From NCBI RefSeq assembly GCF_014534745.1, contig NZ_JACVVP010000002.1:186001-250000 (forward strand): 64,000 bases of DNA, written 5' to 3'. The translations under genes were made by a program, and so were the position numbers. The notes beneath the pieces are model-generated. The model saw only the letters and a list, made by a program, of their open reading frames with translations, had not been told where the DNA came from and searched no databases. Shown here piece after piece: positions 54,548-64,000 of this stretch. This stretch comes from Flammeovirga sp. EKP202. Its GTDB lineage: Bacteria; Bacteroidota; Bacteroidia; Cytophagales; Flammeovirgaceae. Position 1 is the stretch's first letter; every line of letters starts with the position of its first letter.

Positions 54548-56716
54548 TTAATCGGCCAGCGAAATTGTTTCTCCATCCACCTCTGAAGAGATTACATATT
54601 GGTTTGCTTTCCATTTGTACTTACTATAATATGCTTCTGCCAACATCTGCATACCATACAACATATCTTCTTTTGGATAAGCTACTGAAACCATTTTCAT
54701 CAGCGTTCTATTCTCTGAACTATGCGAATATTGAAAGAGGACCCATAAGCCCGTTTCATCCATCATTTTCATGGCTTCAGCTACACCATGTCTATTCGAT
54801 AATTTATCTTGGAAATATTGACCCTTTACGGATACCAACTCTCCAGCTTTTACGCCTTTTCTGTACAGTTCTTCTTCACCTAGAGCATAGATATAAGCTT
54901 GCATTAAGACCACATCATTATAGTCTATCCCATTACTTTCGGCGACCATTTGAGAATTCCCTCTAAATGGAATATATTTTTTCACCCATTGCAAGTGTTC
55001 CCAATTTGAAAACACTTCAGGATTTGACTGAGTCAAAGAATCGATCATTTCCATATAATGCAGTACCCTTTTTCTTTCATTTGATATTGAAAAATATTCC
55101 AAAGGTTCTAAAGAATCAGTCAAGACATTAAAGTGATCGTCTGTCAGTGTTTGGTCATTAATTTCTACGGATGAAAGTAATACAGTATCCAATTCATATT
55201 TGACTAATGCCTTACTTAAGTCTGCATGTAATGCACTTTTTGTATCTGAAATTCTATTTGAAAAATAATCATTGATTTCTTGGGAATGATAGGCTTTAAA
55301 AAACGGGTTTTGAGTCGTTCTATTTACATTTTTGAAATACTCTCCTCTAAAGCCAAAGTGTTGCTGAAAAGTTATGTTCGCATACTCATCACTCTGATGT
55401 AATGTAAGCCAGTACTTCATGGCTGATTCAGGGAATGGTACGGTCACATAAATATCAACATTAGCATGTTGTTTTTCGACTTTCGACATTCTATAAGCAA
55501 GCGAATTGGCTAACTCAGGAAGTACATTCGCATAGAGATTTTTCAGCAATGAAACAGAATCTAATAGGTTTTGTTTTCTAAGTACAATAGACTGCGAATT
55601 ATAAATTGACTCTAAATCTGAATCATCAAACCCAGGTACTTTAACAGGCCTTGGCTCATGAAAAGCCACTGCATCTAAAAAAACAGGCATTGTTCCTTGT
55701 TTCGCTACAATTTCTTTAATGATAAAAGAATTGATATTCGACACCCTCACACAACCTCCTGAAAGTGCAAAACCCAATTGATCTACCCTATTGGAACCAT
55801 GAATGTAAAGTTGTCTTTTCCCCGAATTACTGTTGTCAATATAACAAACATCTTCGGGCGATTTTTGGAGATATTGAGGTGCGGATAGATCTATATATTC
55901 GGAACCAAAATTTTGTCCAATTAAACCAAATTGATTACTGCATATAAATGCCTTTTCAATCTTGGTGCTTTTTCTAAAAATATACATTGCTTCTCCGTCA
56001 TACGCCTGACGATGAAGTTTATAAAAAATATGCTTTGGGTCTGTTGTGATTGTCTTTGATTGCCAACCTTTCTGATGGTAATCTTTATACACTAAAAAGT
56101 ACCCTAATGGTGTTTGTCCAGAATCATTTTCATAACCTACTCCTTTCCATGCAGAAGAAATGTCAATTTCTACTAGCTCACCATTCGCCATATTGATAAT
56201 ATACCCCTTTTGTCCACCTACATTTTTCTTGGATATATTTCCCACAAAAGCATAGCCTGATTGAATTCCCTTGGTATCTCTTAGGTATAAAAATGCTTTT
56301 TGAAGTTTATGATGCACAAATGAAAAGTATTTTGGATCTGTTTTTTTTGACAATACACGCATCCCACATTTGGCATCATTGTGTAGCATTTCTTTTTGAT
56401 GTTCTGTCAAATCGGGGTACTGCTCCAATAATTGATTCATGAAGTGTTGCGTCAGTTCTCCCAAACTTTCAGGCATTAATGCTCTAGCTTCTTCCAACTG
56501 TTGAATTGCAGGAATCGTATACACTTCTTCCTTGACGCTAGCAGGTGCACTTCCTCTCGAACTTACATAAACAGCTTTTCCTGTTAATTCTTTCCAATTG
56601 AAATCATTTGAAGAAAAAGTAGTGAAATCACCTGCTTTTTTTGATCGCTGTGTTGCACATGAACAGCACAAAATAAAACATGTCAGAATAATTAAATTGC
56701 CAATATGGGTTCTCAT
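54548..56716 (-). CDS. L,D-transpeptidase-like (YkuD_2) lipoprotein
   Basis: 722 aa. Lipobox CCSC near residue 20. The YkuD-type catalytic motif is YIHGSNRVDQLGFALSGGCVRVSN (about 303-326), with catalytic Cys322 and the upstream His in the IHGS segment. The ~230 residues before it include GYIINMANGELVEIDISSAWKGVG, typical of YkuD_2. The ~390 residues after it are helical and unrecognised, making the protein much longer than most members. Predicted envelope peptidoglycan-modifying enzyme. Confidence 0.85.
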   Translation of the reverse strand: MRTHIGNLIILTCFILCCSCATQRSKKAGDFTTFSSNDFNWKELTGKAVYVSSRGSAPASVKEEVYTIPAIQQLEEARALMPESLGELTQHFMNQLLEQYPDLTEHQKEMLHNDAKCGMRVLSKKTDPKYFSFVHHKLQKAFLYLRDTKGIQSGYAFVGNISKKNVGGQKGYIINMANGELVEIDISSAWKGVGYENDSGQTPLGYFLVYKDYHQKGWQSKTITTDPKHIFYKLHRQAYDGEAMYIFRKSTKIEKAFICSNQFGLIGQNFGSEYIDLSAPQYLQKSPEDVCYIDNSNSGKRQLYIHGSNRVDQLGFALSGGCVRVSNINSFIIKEIVAKQGTMPVFLDAVAFHEPRPVKVPGFDDSDLESIYNSQSIVLRKQNLLDSVSLLKNLYANVLPELANSLAYRMSKVEKQHANVDIYVTVPFPESAMKYWLTLHQSDEYANITFQQHFGFRGEYFKNVNRTTQNPFFKAYHSQEINDYFSNRISDTKSALHADLSKALVKYELDTVLLSSVEINDQTLTDDHFNVLTDSLEPLEYFSISNERKRVLHYMEMIDSLTQSNPEVFSNWEHLQWVKKYIPFRGNSQMVAESNGIDYNDVVLMQAYIYALGEEELYRKGVKAGELVSVKGQYFQDKLSNRHGVAEAMKMMDETGLWVLFQYSHSSENRTLMKMVSVAYPKEDMLYGMQMLAEAYYSKYKWKANQYVISSEVDGETISLAD

Positions 56717-57098
56717 TAGTTAGTGGTTTTGGATACAATATTATTTTAAGCTAAAGAGGAGTTTGCTATCTCTTCTATTAGAAAGTAGAGTTTAATTCCA
56801 CTTGCTATTACACAGTATACTAAGTTTTCTTTAACTCATGATCGATCTTTTTCAAAGATTATATATTTACCTCCCAAATTGAAGTGCTTTAGAGATGTTC
56901 CATTGCAATGTCCTCGCGAACCACAATACACAATCATTTATCCTTCATAAAAAGAATTACATCAATTCACGAAAACTATCTAATATACAGTATATTAAAA
57001 TCTATTTCTAAAATAGGCATTAAAAAGTTCTATAAAAAAGTCCAAGATGAGATAAATGCTACATCTTGGATTTTAACGTATCAAGTCAATTAATTATA
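56717..57098. other. Intergenic region before the DAACS-fusion gene
   Basis: 382 bp. Apart from the terminator at 57035-57070 nothing functional is clear. A 61-codon frame on the plus strand (56908-57093) overlaps the terminator and has no coding features. Confidence 0.5.
57035..57070 (-). terminator. Terminator of the DAACS-binding-protein fusion gene
   Basis: TCCAAGATG / CATCTTGGA stem; the minus strand continues with a T-run (TTTTTTAT), 29 bp after the stop at 57099. Confidence 0.9.
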
Positions 57099-59294
57099 CT
57101 AATCAACCCAATGCAAAACGTTTCGAATTACACTCCAATGCTTTTCTGTACTGGTAGGATCTTCTCCTAAAATCCAATAATCATAAAAACGTTGAATTGT
57201 ACCATCTTTACGGTTAACTTCAATCCAATCCGAGACAAAATTGGCCATATTTTCATCATTATTCCCTACAGGATAAGCCAGTGGTAATGTGATACTGTAC
57301 GGTAATGGATTGGCTATTTGGAACTCAGGATGTAATAATGTCAACGCTGCGCCTCTTTCAGCACTTGTCAACAAACCACTAAGCGGAACACTGTCTGGCT
57401 GATTGTCAAAAAACTCATCAACAGTGTCTAATCGAACTGCTTTGGCATTAGGGAAATATTTTAAAAACTTCTCTGCAACATCACTTCTCTCAAAATATCC
57501 AATATTAAAAGAGTCCAAAGCGGCTGTTTTATCAAATGTCTTGAATTGATCTGCCTGATCTCCTACCACCAAGGCCATCGTAACATCAATGTAAGGTTTT
57601 GAAAAAGCCAATTCTGCCGAATATTGACTGGACATAAATATATCCGACATCACAATATCAAAGTTGTCATTTTTCAATTCCTCAGGCATGTTCCCTACTG
57701 TAATAGGTACAAATTCGATTTCAGCATCCAATACAGAGCCTAACTCGTGTGCCATATCAATACCAAAACCTACCAACTCTCCTTTGGCATTGAAATAACT
57801 AAATGGTATTTCGTCTTCATAAAAACCAACCCTTAAGATTCCTCGTTTTTTGATTCGATCTAAAATCCCTTCGCCTTCTTCCAATGGGACAGGGTTAGGA
57901 GAAGCCTCTGGCAATACTTTAAAAGGAACTAATTGATGTACTAATTGCATATTAGCAATCACTTTATCATTCTGATAAACATCTTTTAGAGAGTAAGCTA
58001 GAAAATATCGAAGTGGGATTAATGTTCCTATAAACAACCCCACGGATACAGTGATCAGCATGGAGATTTTACGTTTCTTTATTTTGAAAAAGCCATGAGA
58101 AGTACCTAGCGTTAGTATTGTAAGTGTTATCAAATGCATTGCTCCTAAAACTACCCTTACTCTATCCGTAAATACGGTTGAAACTACAAAAAGCTGAAAC
58201 ATATCTTTTGGTATTTTCAAAATATCAAGCATAAATGGAATACCTGTTACAGGTGCCACAAAACTACTCAACAAAGTAGCACCAACGAACATCGGGTAAT
58301 CTTTCAACGTGATTTCATTGCCTACAAACCAGGCAGCAAATGGAACAAATACAAATATGACCAGCGTCCCAAGGTTGGGAAAAGGATAAGCGAGTGGCAT
58401 CAGAATATCAGTTCCTGCATTATTTTCGTCATTTCCTAAATCATATTCTCTGTATAATTCTTTTAAATCTTCAATGAGTTGTGGAAGTACTACGATAATT
58501 TTGCCTGTTGCGAAGATCGTGATCAACGTCGCTTTAGTGTATTTAAAAATATCTTTGTATTTAAATGGGGTACATGCTGAAATTAACATGGGTAACACCC
58601 AAAATACCATAATTGACACTGCTACAATATAAGTCAGTAAATACGCCTGCATCTTCCCCAACTCATCTAATGTCATCGTCCCTGCCGTACTTGCCGCAAT
58701 AGCAAAAACGCCTGCAGGAGTCAACTTTACTACTAGTTTATTGACTTGGTTTAATGCTTTATTAAAAGCGTCAAGACTGTTGAGTAAGACATCCTTATCT
58801 TTTCCATTAATCTGCATTACGCCAATTCCCACCAAAATAGAAAACAATACAACAGCGGGAACCTTACTTTCTGCTAATGAAAAAAATGGATTTGAAGGTA
58901 TATATAATTTCAAGAAATCAATCTCTGGTGGTGGAGTAATAAAGCTCGTACTGAAAAAATTGGCTGATTTCCATTCTGGAAAGGCAAAAGGAAGAATTAA
59001 TACAACTCCAATTCCAATAACCAACAAAAGTGCTAAACAACGAATACCATTTATAATCAGTTTACGCCCTTCTTCTAAAGATAAGCGTCCAATATTTACA
59101 ATTAATGAGAATACAATATAGGGCAGTACAGTCATCTGTAACAAACCAATAAAAGCATCGCCAAAGATTCCAAGATGTTCACAGTATTCACCAAAAAATA
59201 AACCGACAGCAATACCTATAAATAAACCTATTAGGATTTTTGTTGACAAGGTCATTGGTTTCTTTTCTTTTGAAGTATTGGATGTATTAGACAT
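57099..59294 (-). CDS. DAACS (glutamate/dicarboxylate symporter) domain fused to a periplasmic amino-acid-binding domain
   Basis: 731 aa. Residues about 14-430 form a sodium:dicarboxylate symporter-like membrane domain (LSTKILIGLFIGIAVGLFFGEY; LLQMTVLPYIVFSLI; NPFFSLAESKVPAVVLFSILVGIGVM; VNKLVVKLTPAGVFAIA). Residues about 473-725 form an SBP_bac_3 extracellular binding domain (GILRVGFYEDEIPFSYFNAKGELVGFGIDMAHELG; FDIVMSDIFMSSQYSAELAFSKPY; RFYDYWILGEDP). The NMDGT-like motif and the DMxRTxxNVxGD motif of true symporters are replaced; the matching stretch is VFTDRVRVVLGAMHL. It may be a substrate-capturing transporter or a ligand sensor. A canonical paralog lies just upstream on the same strand. 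Confidence 0.88.
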   Translation of the reverse strand: MSNTSNTSKEKKPMTLSTKILIGLFIGIAVGLFFGEYCEHLGIFGDAFIGLLQMTVLPYIVFSLIVNIGRLSLEEGRKLIINGIRCLALLLVIGIGVVLILPFAFPEWKSANFFSTSFITPPPEIDFLKLYIPSNPFFSLAESKVPAVVLFSILVGIGVMQINGKDKDVLLNSLDAFNKALNQVNKLVVKLTPAGVFAIAASTAGTMTLDELGKMQAYLLTYIVAVSIMVFWVLPMLISACTPFKYKDIFKYTKATLITIFATGKIIVVLPQLIEDLKELYREYDLGNDENNAGTDILMPLAYPFPNLGTLVIFVFVPFAAWFVGNEITLKDYPMFVGATLLSSFVAPVTGIPFMLDILKIPKDMFQLFVVSTVFTDRVRVVLGAMHLITLTILTLGTSHGFFKIKKRKISMLITVSVGLFIGTLIPLRYFLAYSLKDVYQNDKVIANMQLVHQLVPFKVLPEASPNPVPLEEGEGILDRIKKRGILRVGFYEDEIPFSYFNAKGELVGFGIDMAHELGSVLDAEIEFVPITVGNMPEELKNDNFDIVMSDIFMSSQYSAELAFSKPYIDVTMALVVGDQADQFKTFDKTAALDSFNIGYFERSDVAEKFLKYFPNAKAVRLDTVDEFFDNQPDSVPLSGLLTSAERGAALTLLHPEFQIANPLPYSITLPLAYPVGNNDENMANFVSDWIEVNRKDGTIQRFYDYWILGEDPTSTEKHWSVIRNVLHWVD

Positions 59295-59342
59295 ATAGTT
59301 TTTATGAAGTAAGTTAAAAGGATTGTTCGGGCTAATATAAAT

Positions 59343-59380
59343 AAAGGCTACTCCTATTCCTAAGAATTAGAGTAGCCTTT
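59343..59380 (-). terminator. Terminator of the canonical DAACS gene
   Basis: AAAGGCTACTC / GAGTAGCCTTT stem (perfect), between the two transporter genes, so they are separate transcription units. Confidence 0.9.
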
Positions 59381-59415
59381 GTTCATATTCGATATTTTGT
59401 AATTAATCTACATGA

Positions 59416-60624
59416 TTAGAATTCTTCTATTTTTTCCATAATGACAGCACACGAAGCATCTCCTGTGATATTCACCGCGGTTCTGAACATATCGAAAATT
59501 CTATCCACACCAAAAATCAACGGTAATGCCTCTACTGGAATTCCTACAGCCATTAATACCGCCACTGACAATAAAGTTGGGCCAGGTACACCTGCCGTTC
59601 CTACTGCACCTAATACTGATGTGATAGCAATTGCAATATAATCCCCAAAACCAAGTTCCATTCCATACATCTGTGCGAAGAAAATCGCCACCATTGGATT
59701 GAATACTGCATTTCCTGCCATATTTACAGTGGCTCCAAGTGGTAATACAAATGAAGATACTGAGCGCTTCACTTTCATGTTATCACAAGCTTCGTAGTTT
59801 AGCGGAAGTGTAGCAAGTGATGATGCTGAAGAGATGGCAAAAATTTGAGGAGTAATCATCTCTTTGATAAACTTTCTTCCTGACACATTACTCAATAAAT
59901 GAACTAACCCACCAAAAACAGGGAAGGTTACAATCAGAAGTGCTACCATATATAAAATAAAGAGGTTTCCGATATTGAATAAAACATCATAACCGAAGGT
60001 ACCCACTGCATCAGCCATTAAGCTCAATACACCAAATGGTGCTAACCACATTACTTTGATGATCATCCATGTTAAAACATCATTGACACCTTCAATAAAC
60101 TGGCTTACTATATTTCTTTTTTCTTCTGAAAGTTTGCCTATTCCTACTCCAAAAAACAAGGAGAATAATATGATCTGCAATACGCTTCCTTCCATTAAGG
60201 ATTTAAAAGGGTTCGAAGGAATTGCACCTAATACTGTATCCCAAAAGCCTGCTACTTCTCCTTTTTCGGCAAGGCTTGCATCCATCATTCCATCTGCCAA
60301 AATAGACAAATCGAGTCCTTTTCCGGGTTCAAATAATACGGGCAAGAGAATACCAAAAAACACGGCAATGAAAGAGGTAACACCAAAATACGTAAAAGTT
60401 AATGTACCAATTGCTCCAGCATTTTTTGATTTTCCTAATGCTTGAGCACCCATTATGATTGAAAAGAAAACTAAAGGAACTACAAGCATTGACAATAGCT
60501 TGATGAATATTTTTCCGACAGGAGCAATAATCGATACTTCAGGCCCAAAGATAACGCCTAAAAGTACCCCTAGAATCATGGCAATAAGAATAGCAATACC
60601 AAGATCTATTTTAAAAAACTTCAT
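59416..60624 (-). CDS. Dicarboxylate/amino acid:cation symporter (DAACS)
   Basis: 402 aa, normal length. SDF landmarks are intact: MLVVPLVFFSIIMGAQALG, the serine-rich hairpin SSASSLATLP, LPLGATVNMAGNAVF (TM7 NMxG motif), GTAGVPGPTLLSVAV and VDRIFDMFRTAVNITGDASCAVI (TM8 with the conserved Asp, Arg and Asn). Sodium- or proton-coupled uptake of glutamate, aspartate or C4-dicarboxylates is predicted. Confidence 0.95.
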   Translation of the reverse strand: MKFFKIDLGIAILIAMILGVLLGVIFGPEVSIIAPVGKIFIKLLSMLVVPLVFFSIIMGAQALGKSKNAGAIGTLTFTYFGVTSFIAVFFGILLPVLFEPGKGLDLSILADGMMDASLAEKGEVAGFWDTVLGAIPSNPFKSLMEGSVLQIILFSLFFGVGIGKLSEEKRNIVSQFIEGVNDVLTWMIIKVMWLAPFGVLSLMADAVGTFGYDVLFNIGNLFILYMVALLIVTFPVFGGLVHLLSNVSGRKFIKEMITPQIFAISSASSLATLPLNYEACDNMKVKRSVSSFVLPLGATVNMAGNAVFNPMVAIFFAQMYGMELGFGDYIAIAITSVLGAVGTAGVPGPTLLSVAVLMAVGIPVEALPLIFGVDRIFDMFRTAVNITGDASCAVIMEKIEEF

Positions 60625-60721
60625 GTTAATCGATTAGTATGATTTAAATAATTGTGTTCCCGAAAGTTAATAGATTGTATTTAAACTTACTTTATTGTGA
60701 GTGTTATTGCATTTAAATGTA

Positions 60722-60755
60722 TAAAAAAAACCCTATCACGTTACCGTCATAGGGT
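60722..60755 (-). terminator. Terminator of the 60791 lipoprotein gene
   Basis: ACCCTAT / ATAGGGT stem preceded by an A8 run (T8 on the minus strand). Confidence 0.85.
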
Positions 60756-60790
60756 CTAAATTTCAATAGGTCTTTCCTTACATTCGTAAA

Positions 60791-61225
60791 CTAGTTAGCG
60801 TCTTTATTGAACACATAAGTATACGTAATGTCATTTTCTCTAGTTCTTGTAGCTGAACTTGTTGTAGTTTCAGTGTAAACTAAAGTAACAACATCACCTC
60901 CTGTAGAAATGTTAGATACAGATGATTCAGCATCCCAATCTAATGCCAACATTTCAGTGAAAGACATAGATGTCTTAAAACCTTCTGGCATTGGCCAAGC
61001 TGAATCATAACCTGAGAATGTAACAGTTGTTGTTGTTACATTAACAGCTAATTTAAAATCTGTATTTACCTCCGCTGGGTTAGTTGCACTTACATCCGCA
61101 GTGTAATTAAACTCTACGTCTGGAATTACATCACCACCATCATCAGAAGAACTACAAGATGATACAAATGTCATTAAGCCGATTAGCGAAAGAAAAAGAA
61201 TTGCATTTTTCCAAATGTTTTTCAT
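60791..61225 (-). CDS. Small lipoprotein, unknown
   Basis: 144 aa. The lipobox is FVSSC followed by SSSDDGGD, an acidic motif like the lipoprotein export signal used to reach the outer surface in Bacteroidota. The mature part is Thr-rich and strand-like. No family recognised. Confidence 0.82.
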   Translation of the reverse strand: MKNIWKNAILFLSLIGLMTFVSSCSSSDDGGDVIPDVEFNYTADVSATNPAEVNTDFKLAVNVTTTTVTFSGYDSAWPMPEGFKTSMSFTEMLALDWDAESSVSNISTGGDVVTLVYTETTTSSATRTRENDITYTYVFNKDAN

Positions 61226-61308
61226 TACAATAGATTTTTAAGTTTTAGAATGTAATAGAGACAATTGAAATAAGGAGACCGACATAGCAAATATAACATA
61301 ATATATTA

Positions 61309-61920
61309 TTATTTATAATTTTCCATGAAAATTCTTTCATCACAAAATTCGTATTCATAAGGCTGATTACTACAAATTAAAGTGATTTTTCCTTTGCTAC
61401 AAATGGGTAACCAATGCTGATACCATTCTATATTTTTATGATCCAAATTACTTGTAGGTTCATCTAGTAAAAGCATTGATGCCTCGGAAAAAAAGGCCAA
61501 AGCAAGCTTCAACTTTTGCTTCATTCCCGAAGAAAAAGCTTGCACTTGTTTTTTATTTGCCGCCTTAAAATCCAATATCTCAATGATTTCCTCGTTTGAT
61601 TTCACCATTGGTTTCAATTGTCTATGAAAATTTAAATGCTCTTCTAAAGTATACTCCTCGACCAGTTCTGTATAAGGCCCCGCCAAAACAATTTCTTTCC
61701 AGATTTCATCTACAGGTATTTCTTTGTTGTTTTTTTTATAAATCACTTTTCCCTTAGAAGGATCATTAATACCAGATATCACTTTTAATAAAGTAGATTT
61801 ACCACTACCGTTACCTCCAACGATTGCATAAGCTTGATCACTTTTCAATGTGTAATCAATGCCTTTGAAAATCCATTCTCTACTAAACTTCTTGCCTAAT
61901 TGTTCTACTATTATTTTCAT
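61309..61920 (-). CDS. ABC transporter ATP-binding protein without adjacent permease
   Basis: 203 aa from the ATG at 61920 (MKIIVEQLGKKF), the usual start for the fold. Walker A GGNGSGKST (35-43), signature FSSGMKQKLKLALAF, Walker B MLLLDEPTSNLD. It is at the short end for ABC ATPases and resembles CcmA/YhbG-like exporters. No permease lies within the visible neighbourhood. Confidence 0.9.
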   Translation of the reverse strand: MKIIVEQLGKKFSREWIFKGIDYTLKSDQAYAIVGGNGSGKSTLLKVISGINDPSKGKVIYKKNNKEIPVDEIWKEIVLAGPYTELVEEYTLEEHLNFHRQLKPMVKSNEEIIEILDFKAANKKQVQAFSSGMKQKLKLALAFFSEASMLLLDEPTSNLDHKNIEWYQHWLPICSKGKITLICSNQPYEYEFCDERIFMENYK

Positions 61921-62008
61921 TCTTTGATATAAGTGTTTGAGCAAATATACATCACATTCTATTTTTTAGAAGTATCTACTCTTAAAATCACTCAGGAACG
62001 TCAATCTG

Positions 62009-63067
62009 TTAAAACATCACTCCTCCTCCAAAGCGAACAATACCACCTCCTTCAACTCTGGTATTAATATACACTCTATTGTCTTTGTAAAAGTCATAGT
62101 TTAAGCTAAAACCTGCCATTAATCGCAGGTTTTGTACCGAATACTCTTCATTAGAGGTGAAATACATAGAAAGCCCAGCTTCCACTTTAGGATAAACCTT
62201 AGTGGCTAATAATTTATAGTCTACTAAAAAAGGAACATTAAAATGGTATCTCTTCTCATCATTTAAATAATACTCTGCAACCAACATTTCAAAGTGTATA
62301 GAAAAGCGTTCGTATATACCTGACATGTTTCGAATGTTTATAGCGACACCAGCGTATTGACTCAAACTATTATGATAGAAATAGCCTAGATTCTCATTCA
62401 AGTATAATGTTTTACTAAAACTACCTACTGTTAATCCAATGTCAACCTTAAATGGCACTTTCTCTTTCACATAAATTACACACTCCTGATCAAAACAAAC
62501 TTTATCATGGTATGTCTTTGCGGTCTTAATTAATGATTTGTGTGTCAAGGATGTATTATTTACAGCCGTATTCATTTTTGCATCTGCAAAAAAGTAATTC
62601 ATAACACCAACATATTCTTTCAACTCTTTATTATACCTGACGTTACCTTCATATACTTCCTTCTCCGTATTTTTTAATTCTAGAAACTGATCATCCTTTT
62701 GAATGTAATACCGGTCTTTTCTATCATCTGTATAAAAGAAAATATCTACAGCTCCATCAATAAGGTACTCCAGAAAAACCATTTTGACTTTCTTCCCTAA
62801 CTGAATTGATTTTGAGATGTAATATTTACCATCGACAAACCGGTAACCTTCGATTTCTTCCGGTAGGTATTTCTTACCCACTAACTGTTCTTCATTTTCT
62901 TTAAAAAGACAAAAAGCACTATTTGAACGTGGGGCACGATAGTCTATTTGCCCGTATACCTTATCTCCGTTTTTTTTAATAATATAACCCGCTCTCCAAT
63001 CATTTTGGGCATAAATAGATAAGCTTAAAAACAATAGTAGAAAACTAAAAGTAACCTTCTTTTTCAT
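62009..63067 (-). CDS. Secreted beta-barrel-like protein, unknown
   Basis: 352 aa with a signal peptide (FLLLFLSLSIYAQ). The mature start WRAGYIIKKNGDKVYGQIDYR is a pattern common in Bacteroidota outer-membrane proteins of unknown function. The C-terminal half has barrel-like strands (VDIGLTVGSFSKTLYL; PKVEAGLSMYFTS; LMAGFSLNYDFYK) and ends in a strand with Phe. Confidence 0.78.
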   Translation of the reverse strand: MKKKVTFSFLLLFLSLSIYAQNDWRAGYIIKKNGDKVYGQIDYRAPRSNSAFCLFKENEEQLVGKKYLPEEIEGYRFVDGKYYISKSIQLGKKVKMVFLEYLIDGAVDIFFYTDDRKDRYYIQKDDQFLELKNTEKEVYEGNVRYNKELKEYVGVMNYFFADAKMNTAVNNTSLTHKSLIKTAKTYHDKVCFDQECVIYVKEKVPFKVDIGLTVGSFSKTLYLNENLGYFYHNSLSQYAGVAINIRNMSGIYERFSIHFEMLVAEYYLNDEKRYHFNVPFLVDYKLLATKVYPKVEAGLSMYFTSNEEYSVQNLRLMAGFSLNYDFYKDNRVYINTRVEGGGIVRFGGGVMF

Positions 63068-63603
63068 CTCATTAGAATAGTTTATTTCTCAATAGTTGTA
63101 CTTTTCAATACGCTTCATAAAGGGATTATAAATGGCCCATCAAAGAGCAAATCCCTTTATTTCTAGCTTGCTTAGGTGTCACACTGCTAAGTAGATATAA
63201 ATGATGAAAACAGAAAATAATGCTATTTGTAAATGAACTGGTTGAAATTTCTCACCTTACTTTCAACCAATAATTTGTCTCACTATCCAAAAGAAAAAAA
63301 CTTAATGAAATAGGTTTATATTTTTTCCTCTACTGAAAAAGACCTCTTTTTATGCCAAATAGTTTTCACCTACTAAGCAAGTTTACTATTAGATTACCAA
63401 AGTACTTAATGTCATTACGTAATGGGTAAATACTAACGTCCTCCGTTATTAGAATCGTTCTTTAACCGTTATAAGTACCGTTTGTGCCCCGTTAAACCTC
63501 CTACTTCAGAGGTAATATAGGTAAATAGCGGCATCTGTTTTCTTCATAATGAAGATGCGGATCACTTCTTCAAACTTGTTTCAAAACAACTATAACAGTA
63601 GGA
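63068..63603. other. Long intergenic region upstream of uxaC
   Basis: 536 bp without a coding-like frame, between divergent genes. It contains a 12-bp perfect palindrome CATTACGTAATG (63413-63424), a candidate operator for hexuronate-gene control. No terminator or clear promoter was noticed. Confidence 0.5.
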
Positions 63604-64000
63604 ATGAAAGCCGTAATCGAACAAAAAATAACGAGTAATGACCATCAAGATGTCAAACCTTTTTTAGATGATAGTTTCATTTTGGAAAATCAAACCGCAA
63701 AAAAACTTTACCATGAGTATGCGAAGGCTATGCCTATCATTGATTATCATTGTCACATTTCTCCAAAAGATATCGCTGAGAATAGAAGATTTAATAACAT
63801 CACTGAAATCTGGCTGGAAGGAGATCATTATAAATGGAGAGCAATGAGAACCAACGGTGTTGACGAAGCCTTCTGTACTGGCAATAAAACTCCTGAGGAA
63901 AAATTCAATAAATGGGCTGAAACTGTTCCTTATACTTTAAGGAATCCATTATACCATTGGACACATCTTGAACTGAAACAGCCTTTTGGTATTGATAAGG
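63604..64000 (+). CDS. uxaC: Glucuronate (uronate) isomerase, N-terminal part
   Basis: 132 codons visible, continuing past the window end. It reads [21 protein letters not shown] and [20 protein letters not shown], the conserved N-terminus of UxaC with the metal-binding H-x-H motif, then [21 protein letters not shown]. The enzyme converts D-glucuronate or D-galacturonate to the keto sugar. A uronate catabolic gene set probably continues to the right. Confidence 0.93.
   Translation, partial: MKAVIEQKITSNDHQDVKPFLDDSFILENQTAKKLYHEYAKAMPIIDYHCHISPKDIAENRRFNNITEIWLEGDHYKWRAMRTNGVDEAFCTGNKTPEEKFNKWAETVPYTLRNPLYHWTHLELKQPFGIDK

Noticed and set aside
56908-57093. 61-codon open frame on the plus strand
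   Set aside because: It overlaps the terminator of the DAACS-fusion gene, is low in complexity and shows no signal, domain or ribosome-binding context.
1-64000. CRISPR arrays, insertion sequences and rRNA/tRNA genes
   Set aside because: None were seen: no regularly spaced short repeats, no transposase-like frames and no rRNA or tRNA signatures.

Overview
The window comes from an AT-rich Bacteroidota genome, most likely a marine member of the Cytophagia (a Flammeovirga-like organism is my best guess, from gene style only). The evidence is several Bacteroidota-type promoters (-7 box TAnnTTTG), lipoproteins ending their signal in S-C, an ECF sigma/FecR pair, a reg_prop/SpoIIE hybrid sensor, a NagB-deacetylase fusion and a sulfatase. 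No rRNA or tRNA gene was seen; the only RNA gene found is the SRP RNA.

Left part (1-9.2 kb): an unrecognised secreted protein cut by the window edge, a small putative lipoprotein, then a five-gene leftward operon: a DUF1016/PDDEXK nuclease followed by a divergent Wadjet (JetABCD) anti-plasmid SMC system.

Island array (9.27-23.47 kb): the last 18 bp of mnmE (F-C-I-G-K-stop), the known target of SGI1-type integrases, is present three times in the same orientation: at the real mnmE 3' end (23452), at 15882 and at 9273. The two extra copies carry the same ~155-bp arm, and all three are followed by a similar GAGG/CCTC terminator. They bound two islands. The left one (9.27-15.9 kb) holds a HipBA module, a broken second Hip module, and a sulfatase with a divergent AraC regulator. 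The right one (15.9-23.45 kb) holds duplicated tiny lipoproteins with a CHWEWDHDD motif, two related outer-membrane proteins, a C45-type acyltransferase/hydrolase, a serine hydrolase, another lipoprotein and a winged-helix-like regulator. Its four recognisable promoters share one architecture, GTTACTTATA-N18-xAnnTTTG, so the island looks like one co-regulated, undescribed system. No integrase is visible.

Chromosomal part (23.4-64 kb): mnmE; a DJ-1/Crp pair; an ECF sigma/FecR pair; nth; an amino-sugar and cell-wall recycling pair (nagB-PIG-L fusion and NamZ); a pth-SPFH-rimM operon; a membrane LytTR regulator upstream of a DUF2141 + carotenoid desaturase-like/ferredoxin-reductase fusion operon; the SRP RNA; an SNF2 helicase; a large SpoIIE-type sensor; an L,D-transpeptidase-like lipoprotein; two DAACS transporters, one fused to a periplasmic amino-acid-binding domain; an orphan ABC ATPase; and the start of uxaC at the right edge.
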